Assembly (NCBI GenBank): GCA_013396635.1 | Contig: WBMW01003829.1 | Coordinates: 464,212 to 528,211, forward strand | Origin: Penelope pileata | Lineage: Eukaryota; Chordata; Aves; Galliformes; Cracidae | Reading direction: 5' to 3' | Length of the DNA stretch: 64,000 bases | Shown: piece after piece, positions 39,301 to 50,702 of the stretch | How positions within the stretch are numbered: position 1 is the stretch's first letter | How the letters are laid out: every line of letters begins with the position of its first letter | Translations under genes and position numbers: made by a program | Notes under the pieces: model-generated | Database searches by the model: none | Seen by the model: only the letters and a program-made list of their open reading frames with translations | Told to the model about the DNA's origin: nothing

Positions 39301-41830
39301 ATTGCCTATGACAGACAGAAACCAAGTACAGACTGCTCCAAGACCAAGGTCACCTCAGTACACACTGCCAGTAAAACTTCTAAGAGAGACTTCCCAGTAC
39401 AGACTGGGACAGTGAAGCTGAACAAGAATACAAACTTGGAACATCAATGATAGCAGTAGTGGATTTTCTTTTCTCAATGCACATCTTCTTGCAATGAGCA
39501 ACAGGCAGCACAGCACTCATGCTCTACAGGCCCCTGCTTAGTTGGGGGAGGGAGCAGAGCACTGTTTTTCTCAGGACGCACCCAGCAAACCACACTGGGC
39601 AATCACTTTCCAGCAGAAATACTGATGGCAGAATATCCCAATGAAACAAGTCATCTCAACCAAGATTTTCTGTTGTATATCACAGGAGGAGAAGATTCCC
39701 CTGTAGCAAAAGAATTCTGTATATTGAAAAATACAGAGAAAGGAAAATACATCAGTAATTGAGAAGTTATATCAACACTTTTTTTTTTCTTTTAATTTCA
39801 ACACAAAGGTAAATAGTTCCATTCTTTTTTTTTTTCCCTCTCACATTTTCTCAAAACAAACTTCAGTTTTCTGGAAGATTTACTGAATTTCCCATAACCC
39901 CTCGGTTTTTATAGAATAATTACTTTTATTGTCCCTCATACTCAGCATAACGTCATGTTCTGAAATCTGAAAGCACCAGCTGAAATAAATTATCTGCTCT
40001 CCACAGAGAGCTCAGCTCTCCATCTCCTACACAAGAGGAGGCCCTGCAAAGATTCATCCTTCCCCTCAAGCCCCTTGGAGAAGGGGCACAGACAGGCACC
40101 CAAGAAGGGCAGAAAAAACAGTTCACAATCCTTATCCTGCAAAAGAAACATCAGCACCCATTTCCCACACCAAGATAAAACCCAAAACTGCATTGTAAAA
40201 CAAACCCAAGAATGACAGAGGAAGAAAAGATAAGGATACTTTTCAGATTTTGCCTCAGCCATAGGAGCCCCCAAGTACAGCTGCAGGCCCTGACACAAGG
40301 CTGCTTCACCACCACAGCATCCTCCTGCATTCCTGCATGAAATACGCTTTCTACCAGCTAAATCAAAACACAAAGACTACAGTAAGGACCTCTAAATTTT
40401 GCATTTGCAAGAGGTTCCATTTTCTCTGAGTTACAGATTAACTTCCAACTCCAGCTGCTTTGAATGCAAAACCAAAGGAACCTGGCTTCAGGGGAATTTC
40501 TTCACATCTCAGCCCGACATCTCATGCTTAATTCAAGGTGCAGGGAAGAGCCTATCACGTCAGCACTCTTGCTTAACGCTTTGAGTCATCTACTGCAATT
40601 AGCCAGAAGACAATGTAATTGTCTTTCCATCCCTTTTCCCTCATAAAAATAAACATCTCCTCTTAGGGGGCAGGTTTTCCTAGGTGCCTTTGGTTGGAAA
40701 CACATGGGTCACATTCCAAACAGACTCATGAGCAGACAGAAAAAATAAACTACAACAGCAACAAAACCCACAAATCTCCACCTACATCCCTGAATCACAA
40801 TTATCAAACAATCTTGCAGTGAAAAGGAAGGCTGCATTTTGCTATTTACTTGCATCTGGGGGCTGCAACCCACCTGCAGAGCATCAGCTGGGCATAGCTG
40901 AAGGGCCAGGCATCCCTCCAGCAGGGCCCCTCAGCCTGGGCCAGGTTTGCTCTCTGCTTGCTCCACTGCTGTTGGCTTGCACAAGTTATCCTTCTTGTCC
41001 CACTTGATTTTTACTTGATTTTATGTCTTTATTAAAAAAAAGAAAAAACCTCTAGAGGCCTTCTCACATGCAACCTTCGAACTAAAATAACTGTCAAGTT
41101 GGGGGTTAAAGCAATGAAAAGAATGAAAAGACATGGAGCAGCCTGGCTTCGCCTCTGTCCTCAGCTCACTCTGGTGCAGCTCCGTGCCAGAGGGATCAGG
41201 GAAGAGGCTCCGTGCTCCAAACGTGTTGATGCTCTTCCCTTCCACCACTGCAATACGAAGCCATCCAAGAAAACAAGGGGAAAAAAAAAAATTCAATTTA
41301 CACAGAATGCCCCAAGCGCCCATAAGCAGGCCACGCCAGTACTCTCGGCACATCTCTTGCTTTTCAAATCATTTTTCAACTTTACAGCTCGGTGGTATAA
41401 CAAAAACAGCTGCGCAGTGTTGCCGGGTCCCTCCCTGAGCACATTTCTGCCTGTCCTCGCTGCCGCCCAGCAGCTCCTTCCCACCGCACTGTCAGCTTGC
41501 GAGATGCCAGGCACGCGGCTGGCAGGCAGGCAGGGACAACCTGACCAAAAAACAGCCAATATTTTGAGGAATTTCCACAGGGAAGGGAAAAATAACACAT
41601 GGGATCCATGCTGCTCGCTACCAGCCAACATGGCCATGTTTTACAGAGCCACCCCAATGCACGAGCCCTACCTGCTCACAGCATTGTGAGTGTTTCTGCA
41701 TCTCACTCTGAACCCTTCTCCTTCCTCTGCTGCCCCTTTCTGGGGCAGTTTCCTACAGTTTCCAGTGGAGATGGATAGTGGAGACAGCAGAGCGCAGCCC
41801 CTGCTGCCGGGGCGGGTGGAACCTGCACGG

Positions 41831-41880
41831 AGCACCAGAAGGCACCAGGAGGTTCCAGAAGGCTCAGGAAGGTTCCAGAG
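41831..41880 (+). repeat. 10-bp minisatellite, five units, embedding a heat-shock-element array
   Basis: Five tandem decamers, loosely GGYWCCAGAA, are visible. The last three and a half give an unbroken string of alternating pentamers at 41,848-41,880: GGA, TTC, GAA, CTC, GAA, TTC, GAG, each separated by 2 bp. Four of the seven are perfect GAA/TTC units, which is the arrangement bound by trimeric HSF. A site of this kind is rare by chance but can arise here simply because the repeat unit is 10 bp. It lies about 200 bp left of the CpG island. Confidence 0.8.
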
Positions 41881-42079
41881 CGGCTGGACTGGCAGCAGTG
41901 CTGGGCATGAAATCACCATTTGTTTCTCACTTTTGCATTATTTTTGTATTTATGAGGAAAAACAGCCATCACCCAACACCCTAAACACTGCAGTCAGGAC
42001 TCACCTCTGCTCCAAGCTGTGGATGCAAACCCACCAGGAGCAAAATCATCGACAAAGAGATGAGCCGGGGCTGAGGCCA

Positions 42080-42580
42080 CCCTCCCTGAGGGGCACCCCC
42101 AAACTTAAATGCACGCTGCTGGGCGAGCCCCTCGCCGTAGTGAAGCTGCGAGGGAAAGGCGAGCCCCGGCGGCCGCCGTCCCCTCCCTCACCGCCCCTGA
42201 GGAGAGGCGCGCGCCCTCCCCGCCAGCCGCCCTCGGCGGGAGCTGCACGAGGAACCGAGAGGGACAGCGAGTGTTGGAAAACACCTCAGGTGTTTGGGGG
42301 GAGCAAATAACGGGGACAGAGTTGTGAGAGCGCTGGGACGTCTGCCCTTGGAGGCTGGCAGGCGGTGTTCGCCTCCACACGAGGCTGCCCGGGCAGAGCG
42401 GTCGCCTCAACCGACCGCGCGCAGCCCTTAGCGAGCAGCCCCGGCCCGGCTTGCTGCGGGCAGGATTTAGCGCTGGGCGTGCTGCAGCACCATCTGCTGG
42501 TGCCCGGCAGCACCTCCCTGAGGGGCAGGAGGAGCGGCGGCTGTGCGAGTGGTTCGCCCGGGGTGCGATGGAGCTGTGTT
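42080..42580. promoter_or_regulatory. CpG island
   Basis: This stretch is very GC-rich against an AT-rich background. It has about 19 CpG in the 150 bp from 42,120 to 42,270 (for example GGCGGCCGCCG and GGCGCGCGCC), with more CpG through to about 42,570. It contains a CTCF core motif at 42,487-42,500. No known protein-coding first exon or clean splice donor was recognised. Open frames of up to 206 codons across it are a composition effect of GC-rich DNA. It may be a promoter of an unannotated non-coding RNA or a distal regulatory island. Confidence 0.8.
42487..42500 (-). promoter_or_regulatory. CTCF core motif
   Basis: The minus strand reads CCAGCAGATGGTGC, which fits the CTCF core CCASYAGRKGGCRS at all but one position (T for C). 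It lies inside the CpG island. Motif orientation is toward the left of the window. Confidence 0.55.
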
Positions 42581-43050
42581 TTTTTCCCCTAAGGATGTTT
42601 CCTGAGGAATTTCCTCCTTTTAAAGGAAGTGAATTACCTCTGGAGAAGCCGCTTCTACAAAGGGCCACTTCTCAGAGAAATGACGACTAAAATAACTTGG
42701 AGTTGAGGAATCTCGCTGCAAGTTCTTTCTCTGAAGGGGTACAATGGACAAGATCTAGGCTTTCCCCTATTCCCCTAAAGCAGAGCTTAATAAATCATGC
42801 CGAGCTCCTGGAGGCTCTGAAGCAATGGGTTCATTCTGTGCCCTCCTGTCTTCCCACACACCCAAGCTGAGCAGCTTTAAAGGCACGTGCACTGCACAAA
42901 GCCCCGAGCTGCTGCTTTCTGTGGTTCCCCAAAGGGGCTTGAACTGGCCACCAACCACTGCCCATCTGCGAGGAAACCCAGCCCGACCATCAGCAGTCAC
43001 TTCTTTCTTTCATCTGGTTTCCTTCCAGTGAAAGTCACCTTGGTGAAAGT

Positions 43051-46000
43051 CCCTCCTTGCTGTTAATTTACAGTCTGGTGAAGGCAGAGGGAAGAGATTC
43101 CGATTTTTTACCTCAGTGGCTGACTTGAGATCATCTTAATGCAAATATAGAGAAATACATTACTTTCAAATTACATCACATTTGACAGGGGAAGGGCACT
43201 CACATTCTTCCTTAAAATGCAGGCACAATACCGACTAACCCAGTAGCACCAAAGATTGCCAATACATGTGGGAATTATTGTAGAACTACTGCCTTGTGAA
43301 AAACAGTATGGCATTCTTTTTAACCCAGCATTTATTGCCTGCAGCAGTTAAATGCAGCACAATATATGCGCTGTTTCTAAGTTTAGCCCAGTATAAGCAA
43401 AAGCATAGCTGTCTTTTGGTATCTCCCAGCTCTGTGCCCAGATCATTCAATTTCTGTTTCTTCTCTTCTTATCAACAGCTGTGCAGCAACTTGTAGGACA
43501 GAGACCTGGTTTCAGGTGGATTCCTGGTGAGGGAGATAAGCCTCCAGACACCAACAAACACAGCTGAATGCAGTCAAATGCTACAGGTCAGTTCAATGAC
43601 ATCTCTACCTCAACCCTTTCTGTATATGCTCTCCTAGTCAGCTTTGGAGCAGTACCTCCTTTCTACCTGCACCACCCCATATCCCTTCACATTCTGTCTG
43701 ATCCCCTCTTGTCCTAACAATGCGATGCTGCTGTACCATTAGCCCCATCACCATTGTAGCAACAACTAAACAAAGGAAAACCAGCTAGCTCTATAGTATG
43801 TTTGATTTGTGGAAAAAAAGGTTTCCATTTACAGAGCCCAACAAATGTCTAAGGTTCAAACAAAGTACGAGGTGCTAACGAACAGAGTCTTGACAAACCT
43901 TGTTTTCCTGTGCAGGGGCTCAGTGCATAATGATTTCATTCAGCAGCTACTGTTCAAGCATGGAAAGTGTTGGTAAAGAAATCCCACAGAGTTCAGACGA
44001 CCATTTTCCTAACTTAAGCTTCCCCCACTGCGCCTCCCCCCGTTTGCCTTTCGGGCCTCTGCCAGGCATAACATAAATATTCATCAGCTGATATTTGCAG
44101 TAGCTGCAAAGTTATGAATGAGGCCAAACGCCTTTCCCTCCTGCCCCATCTGCAAAATGGCAGCTTCTGGTCTTAGCTCATGGCCAAACGACACTTTCCA
44201 AAATCCCCAAAGTGCACTTGCAGGCTTTTCAAATTCAGTCGGGTTTTTAATGCACAAAGCAGAAATACTGTCTACCTAATATTTACCCTGGGATTACAGA
44301 AAAATATATATATATTACCTCACTGTACTTTAAACTTTGTGATGCCTTGACGTAATAGACAGAAGTGTTGGCAGCTCAAAATGTTGGTTGGTTTATTTCA
44401 GGGGACATGACTGCTGCAGGTTTCCTTTCTGAATCAAATACCAGACATTTGAACCATTTGTTGTGCAGAAAAGAGAAACAGCTTTTATTCTCAATGCTGG
44501 TTTCTGAACCACCTGGGTGCTGTCAGAAGGAGCCACATGCACTGGAAAACACTTTTAATAAGACTCCTATAAGCCTGTTTTGAACTCTGGATCCTGAAAA
44601 ATGGAATCCCCACTGCCTGCAGTGTGTGCTTTCCCTCTGCGGATTAGCAAGGGGCTGCTGCTTTACAAATGTTCCCTTCTCACAAAACCTGGAATTATGC
44701 TCTCAAATCTACTGTGGGATCAGTAAGACAGTAGGTATCTGACATACTCACACCAGCAAAGTCAAAAGCAGAGATGTCAGAGAAGTAAGAAAACAGTGCA
44801 GATCATTTCTGGGTCTAATTAAGCAAGGTACAAATCCAGCTGAAAAAAAAAAGAAAAGCTGTACTGATAGACACAGATGAGGATCTTATCCAAAGCATCA
44901 CTGTGTCTCGAAGGTTTACAAATCTATAGTAAACCCTATAGTAATAGTGTAGTTCTGATAAAACAGCTTAGTGCCTTTGGGGATCGGGGAACAGATACGC
45001 TTCTTTGTATCTTAGGTCACACCAGCCATGCAAATTTGTCTATCTTGTTTCACACTTCTTTTGCCGCAAATAAGACACACACAGAAGTAATAATAAAGCA
45101 AGAAAGGACGTGATAATCTTGGTGGGTTTTAGAGGTGTTGTGATCATCTAATTTGATTTCTACCATGATAAACCCAGGATGTTTCACCCAACAAGTCTCC
45201 AAAAATCTGTGGCCAAAACAGAGCATATCTTCTAGAAACACATTTATTTTTCATTTAAATACTACAAAGGATGGACAATTTACCACAGCCCTTGGGAACA
45301 TTCCAACACTAATAACCCTTGCTGCTAAAAAAATCCCATACTTTGTTTTTAATACCTCCAGCTTCAAGCTGCTGGATCCTGTATGTCATTGCTTTGAGAT
45401 GAAAGAGCCTCAAACTTATCTCTCTTCTAACTCCTAAACAATATCCAGCCCTTTCTCAATCCTCTTAATAGTCAGCCATGTACACTTCTATGTGCACTGA
45501 CACAAATGTAACAGGAATGGCTGCTTTTCGACTCCAAACCTTCCATAATGCTACACACTGTTTTCTTGTAGCAAATTACTGTATCTGAAAATCCAAAGTT
45601 CTTACTAGGTTGATGACTCCAGTTTTATCAGCTGTTTACGTACTACCATGCTGCTTAAAAACATCTTGTTGGGGCCATGGAAGTTTCTGTGATTGCATAA
45701 TTGAACAGTAATTAATTGACAACATGCCAAAACTGAGAGGAGCTCTTTCTGGCATTTACCATGATGCTGCACCAGAGGACAACCTAACTATTGCTAACAC
45801 TGGAAACAAAAACAAGGAAAATAATAATAAAAATAATCACAACAACACCTTTCTACAGTCAGTGAGGCAGTGGGGAAAGGAGTGTCTGCCAATTCTGAGT
45901 AGAAAAACAAAGAAACTTCTCCTGTAGTCATTCTCTCAAGACAGCAGGAAGGCAAGACTGAAAAAAGCTAGCTGTGGAGAAAGGAATTCTACTTAATAGA

Positions 46001-46430
46001 GCTGTCTCCTGGAGAGGAAAAAAAAAAAAAAAAGACACCTTCACCTTGATGCATCATGTCATATGGTATGCAGACATATTGCTTTTATAAACATTTCAAA
46101 CTCTGGAAAATGTCAGTCACTGTACTTCTCTAACCAAGCAAAGCAGCAGAGCTTGAGATGTATCAATACCTATCTAGATATGTATTAGCCTTCTTGTATT
46201 CCTAACTAAAAAGCTTCTGATGGAGGCAATAAAAATCCTCCAAGGTAAATTATCCAGTGCACTACAGGATAGTAGTGTACTGCAGATTCAGTCAGAATGA
46301 AGGCTTTCTCAATGACTCTGCAATATGCCCTGTTGGCTTAGAGAAGCTTTACTTCGCAGTCAAAAACGTTGTTCACCATATAGGACCTATTTTTAATCTC
46401 ACCATTAAGAAGCAGCACAAATCAGCACTT
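43051..46430. other. Intergenic, no gene supported
   Basis: Contains the candidate conserved block at 44.0-44.3 kb and an A17 run at 46,018. No gene or transposon was recognised. Confidence 0.65.
44040..44260. promoter_or_regulatory. Candidate conserved non-coding block
   Basis: This is a non-repetitive block of mixed composition with closely packed motif-like sequence: ATAAATATTCATCAGCTGAT (an E-box palindrome TCAGCTGA beside an AT-rich site), TTATGAATGAGG and TTTTTAATGCAC. There is no open frame of note. It resembles developmental non-coding elements of the kind found in deserts, but this is a visual impression only. Confidence 0.3.
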
Positions 46431-46567
46431 CTTTTTTTCTTTTCTTTTCTTTTCTTTTCTTTTCTTTTCTTTTCTTTTCTTTTCTTTTCTTTTCTTTTCT
46501 TTTCTTTTCTTTTCTTTTCTTTTCTTTTCTTTTCTTTTCTTTTCTTTTCTTTTCTTTTCTTTTTCTT
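46431..46567 (+). repeat. (TTTTC)n pentanucleotide microsatellite, ~27 copies
   Basis: This is an almost perfect array of TTTTC over about 135 bp. On the minus strand it is a pure-purine (GAAAA)n tract, able in principle to form triplex or other non-B DNA. It borders the 5' edge of the CR1 fragment at 46.6 kb. The open reading frames across it are artefacts of the repeat. Confidence 0.98.
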
Positions 46568-46582
46568 TGTGAATTAAAAAGT

Positions 46583-46921
46583 GTGGCCAGCAGGTCAAGG
46601 AAAGTGATCCTCCCTCTCTCCTCTGCCCTGGTGAGGCCACATCTGGAATACTGTGCCCAGTTCTGGGCTCCTCAGTTCAGAAGAGACAGGGATCTTCTAG
46701 AGAGAGTCCAGCAGAGGGCCACAAAGATGGCTAGGGGCCTGGAGCATCTTCCTCATGGGGAAAGGCTGATAGGCCTGTCACTGTTCAGCCTACCGAAGAG
46801 AAGACTGAGAGGAGAGATCATCACTGTTTATAAATATCTGAAGTGTGGGAGTAAAATGGATGGGGGCAGGCTCTTTTCAGGGGTGTGCAGTGACAGGGCA
46901 ATGGGCAAAAACTGAAACACC
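46583..46921 (+). mobile_element. CR1 LINE fragment, C-terminal end of ORF2, truncated at both ends
   Basis: A 110-codon open frame on the plus strand reads like the end of the CR1 ORF2 polyprotein, after the reverse transcriptase core. It contains LVRPHLEYCAQFWAP, RDLLERVQQRATKMARGLEH, ERLIGLSLFSLPKRRLRGE and then VYKYLKCGSKMDGGRLFS. The match stops at about 46,921, just after the AAACTGAAACAC block, so the 3' UTR and tail are missing. The left side borders the TTTTC array. This is a dead fragment with no host function. Confidence 0.92.
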
Positions 46922-49900
46922 GTTCTCGCACATTCACCCTTTGGTCTCCAGAAACGTTCAGCAAGCATCAGAGAATGTCAATGGGTGCAATTCTTTCCAC
47001 ACAGAGGAATTCAATTCCACACCTTTGCTTCATATGCACTTCCATGTCAGACTGCCCCTCTGCTGCCATCTGTCAGACAGCAACAAAAAGGAACCAGATA
47101 TTGGCAGGAAGGTTCAACCTCTGCTGCCATAATACCACCATACACCTCTGACATCGTGGGCCAACATAATAGAGCAGGAGGCATTACTTTCGGAGCATAC
47201 CTCCTATTTGTGAGTGACTATCCATAGACTGGCATGAAGAAGACACTTAATGATGCACCATGAGGTCTTGAAGAGTTTCTCTGGCACTGCTCTATAAGAA
47301 AATAATCTGGGGATAGGACTGACAGTAGGACTTGTAGGCCTACTGCACAGCTGTGGAAGTCTTCCAGGTTAACAGTGAGCATATAAAATGCAAAGATTGA
47401 GAGATTGAATCCAAGTAAGATATAGTTTATGCATAGGCAGCCTAAAGAGTGAAGTCATGAAGTACCTGTTTACATGTCAGCGCCTATATCATGCAGCAGG
47501 GCCCTTCACCTTCCATTCACAGGGAAGCAAGACCTGATACTCAGTATCAACTCTGTAACAGGGCAACTTTGGCTGGGAAATACAGGCAGTATTCAGAAGG
47601 TTGCTGTATAAACTTTGCCAAACTAAGAACAATCATCATGGCCTCGGCACAGAACTTGTTGCTTTCCTCCAGCTGTCTTCGTATTCCCAATAAAGAGCGA
47701 CAATTGAGCACCTCACATGATACCTTCAAGTGCCACAAATTCAAATCCTATAGGCCTGATGGGATGCATACCAAACTTTCAATGAAACTGATGAAAACTG
47801 ATGCCTCTTGGAGGACAGGGGGAGAGGAGTCTGTAGGTTCAGATTCTCAGCTAACAGTGAACAGTACAACTCTGCAGATTGCAACAGAGCTATGCTAGTC
47901 CAAGATTTGGCCCTAAACATTTTAGACAAAGATAGTATCAGCATCTAAACAGATTAAGTGGAATAAATGTTGTAATGGTGGTGGGCTTCTTTATTTACCC
48001 AGATGCATGACCCCTACAACACAACTTCCAGAACAGCAATCCCTAACTTCCCTGGCCACAGGACAACATTACTGAGTGCATAATGTGATGTAGGCAACAG
48101 TACTCTTAAGGGCTTTGCTGGCCTCCTGCTTAGCATCTTTAGGCAGTATGTAGCCTGGGAACCAGAGACTGGGATCCTCTGTCATGATGATGTGCTCTGT
48201 CTACTTATGCAAAGCATTGGCTGAAGCATCGTATGCAATGTATAACTCATGCCAAATTCCCATCTATGCAGATTCCTTCATCTCATTTATCAAACTCCCA
48301 TAACTAGACCTTCAACTTTAATTCTGGGTAGGGGACTCTTGACAAATGAAAGAGACTCTTACCTTCTGGCCAAATGCCCTCCGCCAGCACCCACACATGT
48401 GCATACCTAATCTGGAAATGTTTGCAAATGGCAAAGACTCTGCCCAAAAGTCCTAAGCATCTCTTTTATTCCAGGTTCCTTGCAAGATCAGAACCAAGGA
48501 CTCTGCAGCACAGGCTGATGCAGACATGACAGTACTAGACAAGGCACAAGATGCAATGCCACGACAAAGCAGAGCTGGATCAGGCACTGCTGGCACCTCT
48601 GAACCTGCAGCCATGGAAAAAGCTATGGAATATCCTTGCCAGTAGGCAGGAAGGAAATGAGGTAGGTTACTGCCATGCTTTATTTGCAGATATATTGTGT
48701 TGTGTTTTCATAAGAGTGTGACCAAGTTCTCTTTTCCTAATATAAATTTCTTTGTAACTCTTTCAAAGAGCTTGTCAGTGGAGTTTCTTATATGAAAGGC
48801 ATTTTAAAAAAAGTTTTTGCAGGTTCCTAGGTGGAAACGTATGCTTGTCAAAGGAAATTGACTTGCACTAAATTCAGTACTTTTTTGTTACTCTTAATCA
48901 CCTGATGGCTGTAGATGTGTACCCCTGGAGTCAGCAATAACTTGTACCACTTACACTTCAGACTTTAAGGAAAGCGTGGGTATGTGAGATGATCCTGCTG
49001 GTCCAATTCCAGTCTCTAGTCATCGTGCAGAACTCACCTGTTATGAAGATTCTTTATCTCATATCCATGGTAGACTTCTGGGTCCAGTAACAATACACAG
49101 TGACTTTATTTACAAGCCGTACCAAAGAGAAAAGTACACAAGACGCATCCTGAACTTGTCTAAAAGCTAACTTTCTGCCACATTGGCCCATTGTAAGGAT
49201 TTGTGCACCTTCCTTTGAAGTCTTAATAGCTGTTCCTGAAGATTAGATGAATCTCATGTGAAATTAACTTCATTGTGAATACCTGATCTATGGAATCCTT
49301 GTAATGAGCATAACATTTTTATATCCATTATGATACTTCCTAACAGGAAACTCCAATGTAAAGTACACAAAACTAAAGGTGTTAGTGTACTGAGGGGCCT
49401 GGGGAGAATCCAAGAAAATCACATTATTCTATTGAATTATAAATAACTAGGAAGAAATATGAAGCCTACTGCGAAGCCATGACAACCCCAATTTGCCTGG
49501 AAAACTGGCAGAGCATTAGATGTAGTCCCAGCTGTATCAGGAGTTCCATCTCTCTCAAAGAACAGTACATGTGTTAAGGGCTCTGCTGTGGCCCAGGTCT
49601 ACCTTTGCTCTGCAGAGCATCTGTGGACCTTTCCCATAGTTGCTGGGTTTTGCAATATGTAATGTCCACCTTAGAGTTATCTGCCTTAGGAAGAATAGCA
49701 TGATTTATAACTAAGACAGTGAAAAAAACATTTAAGGAACTTGGTTTGATTCTGTAACTGAGCCTTGGTGCAATTGATTAGTCTCTTTGAAAAATGTGTA
49801 TAAAAACATTCTTTTCCCATGCCTGTTAATTTACACTTCAGACTCCATTGTGTAGCGACTACTGCTGGCAGAAAAGCATCTTTGCAGTGCTCAGTGTATC

Positions 49901-50641
49901 ATGACCTTGACTAGAACTTACAGCTGCTGTTGTCATAAAATAATAACAAATATTAATCATTGTCAACTTCATTATATGAATGTTTTCCCATTGTCTGAAC
50001 AAACCATCTTTATGTATCTGCCAGCCTCGAATATCATAAAGGTGCTGCAAGTATGATTGATTACTCAATAGAGTTAACTCCATGAGCACCCAACAGAATT
50101 GTTACAGAGATGTACTGATGGTCTCACAATATTTCTTTCAGGGTGCTCCTAGACACAATTCATTCCGCCCATATGAAATGATGACTTAGGATCAGAAAAC
50201 TCCTAAAAGGAAATCAGATCTCTAAGGCCCAGCTGGGACAGCCTATTGGTGCCCCTTCAAGAACTCCAGAGACTTGGAGAAGAATAGGGCTGACCCTCAA
50301 GGGCAGTGTTATGTTGACACATAACCAACATACCTATGCAAAGGAAGAAGCTGAACTACAGCATATTTTGCATCTGAGGACATGTTTCCAAAGCAACATC
50401 TTCGTTATGAATGTAACATATGTGGTACTCTCCCTCTGTTTGGCAAGAGATAAGAAAAACAGAAGCAAGGCAAAATGAAAACAAAATGGAGCATATAGGC
50501 ATCGTGAAACAATTACAGTGCTGTGTCTCATTAGTATCTAAATTTGGGATTGGCAATCTTGTTTCAAAAACAGTTTTGTTCAACACTCACTGATAGAATT
50601 TAAAAGCTGACATATCTTGCTGTATTGTGGGCCACAGTCAC

Positions 50642-50702
50642 AGCTGGTGTAAATCAGTGTGAGCTAATGAAGTCAATGGAGCTTCTCTGATTTACACTAG
50701 CT
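50642..50702. repeat. Palindromic repeat relic (16-bp arms)
   Basis: The arms AGCTGGTGTAAATCAG (50,642-50,657) and CTGATTTACACTAGCT (50,687-50,702) are reverse complements except for one position. They flank a 29-bp middle holding AAGTCAATGGAGCT. The pattern of a TGGTGTAAATCAG arm around AAGTCAATGGAG recurs widely in reptile and bird genomes as a dispersed palindromic element. I do not name the family. Confidence 0.7.

Larger units (their letters stand above)
28190..40800. other. Intergenic, no gene supported
   Basis: Mostly AT-rich DNA with homopolymer runs (29,604; 29,641; 31,615), an AAC microsatellite and a MIR-like relic at 30.2 kb. A slightly GC-richer patch at 34,510-34,760 carries a short Cys-rich open frame discussed under findings. 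A single n lies at about 38,497. Open frames up to 127 codons look like chance. Confidence 0.7.
40801..43050. other. GC-rich island flank, no protein gene supported
   Basis: The flanks of the CpG island rise in GC from about 40,850 and fall again after 43,000. Several open frames of 75-206 codons overlap on both strands, which is expected in GC-rich DNA. None shows a recognisable domain, and no splice-linked exon chain was found. Confidence 0.6.

Noticed and set aside
41099..42668. Overlapping open frames of 187-206 codons on both strands
   Set aside because: GC-rich DNA has few stop codons. The frames overlap one another, have low-complexity Arg/Pro/Ala content and show no domain or splice-linked partner.
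46257..46640. Frames of Phe/Leu or Lys/Glu repeats
   Set aside because: These are direct translations of the TTTTC pentamer array on either strand.
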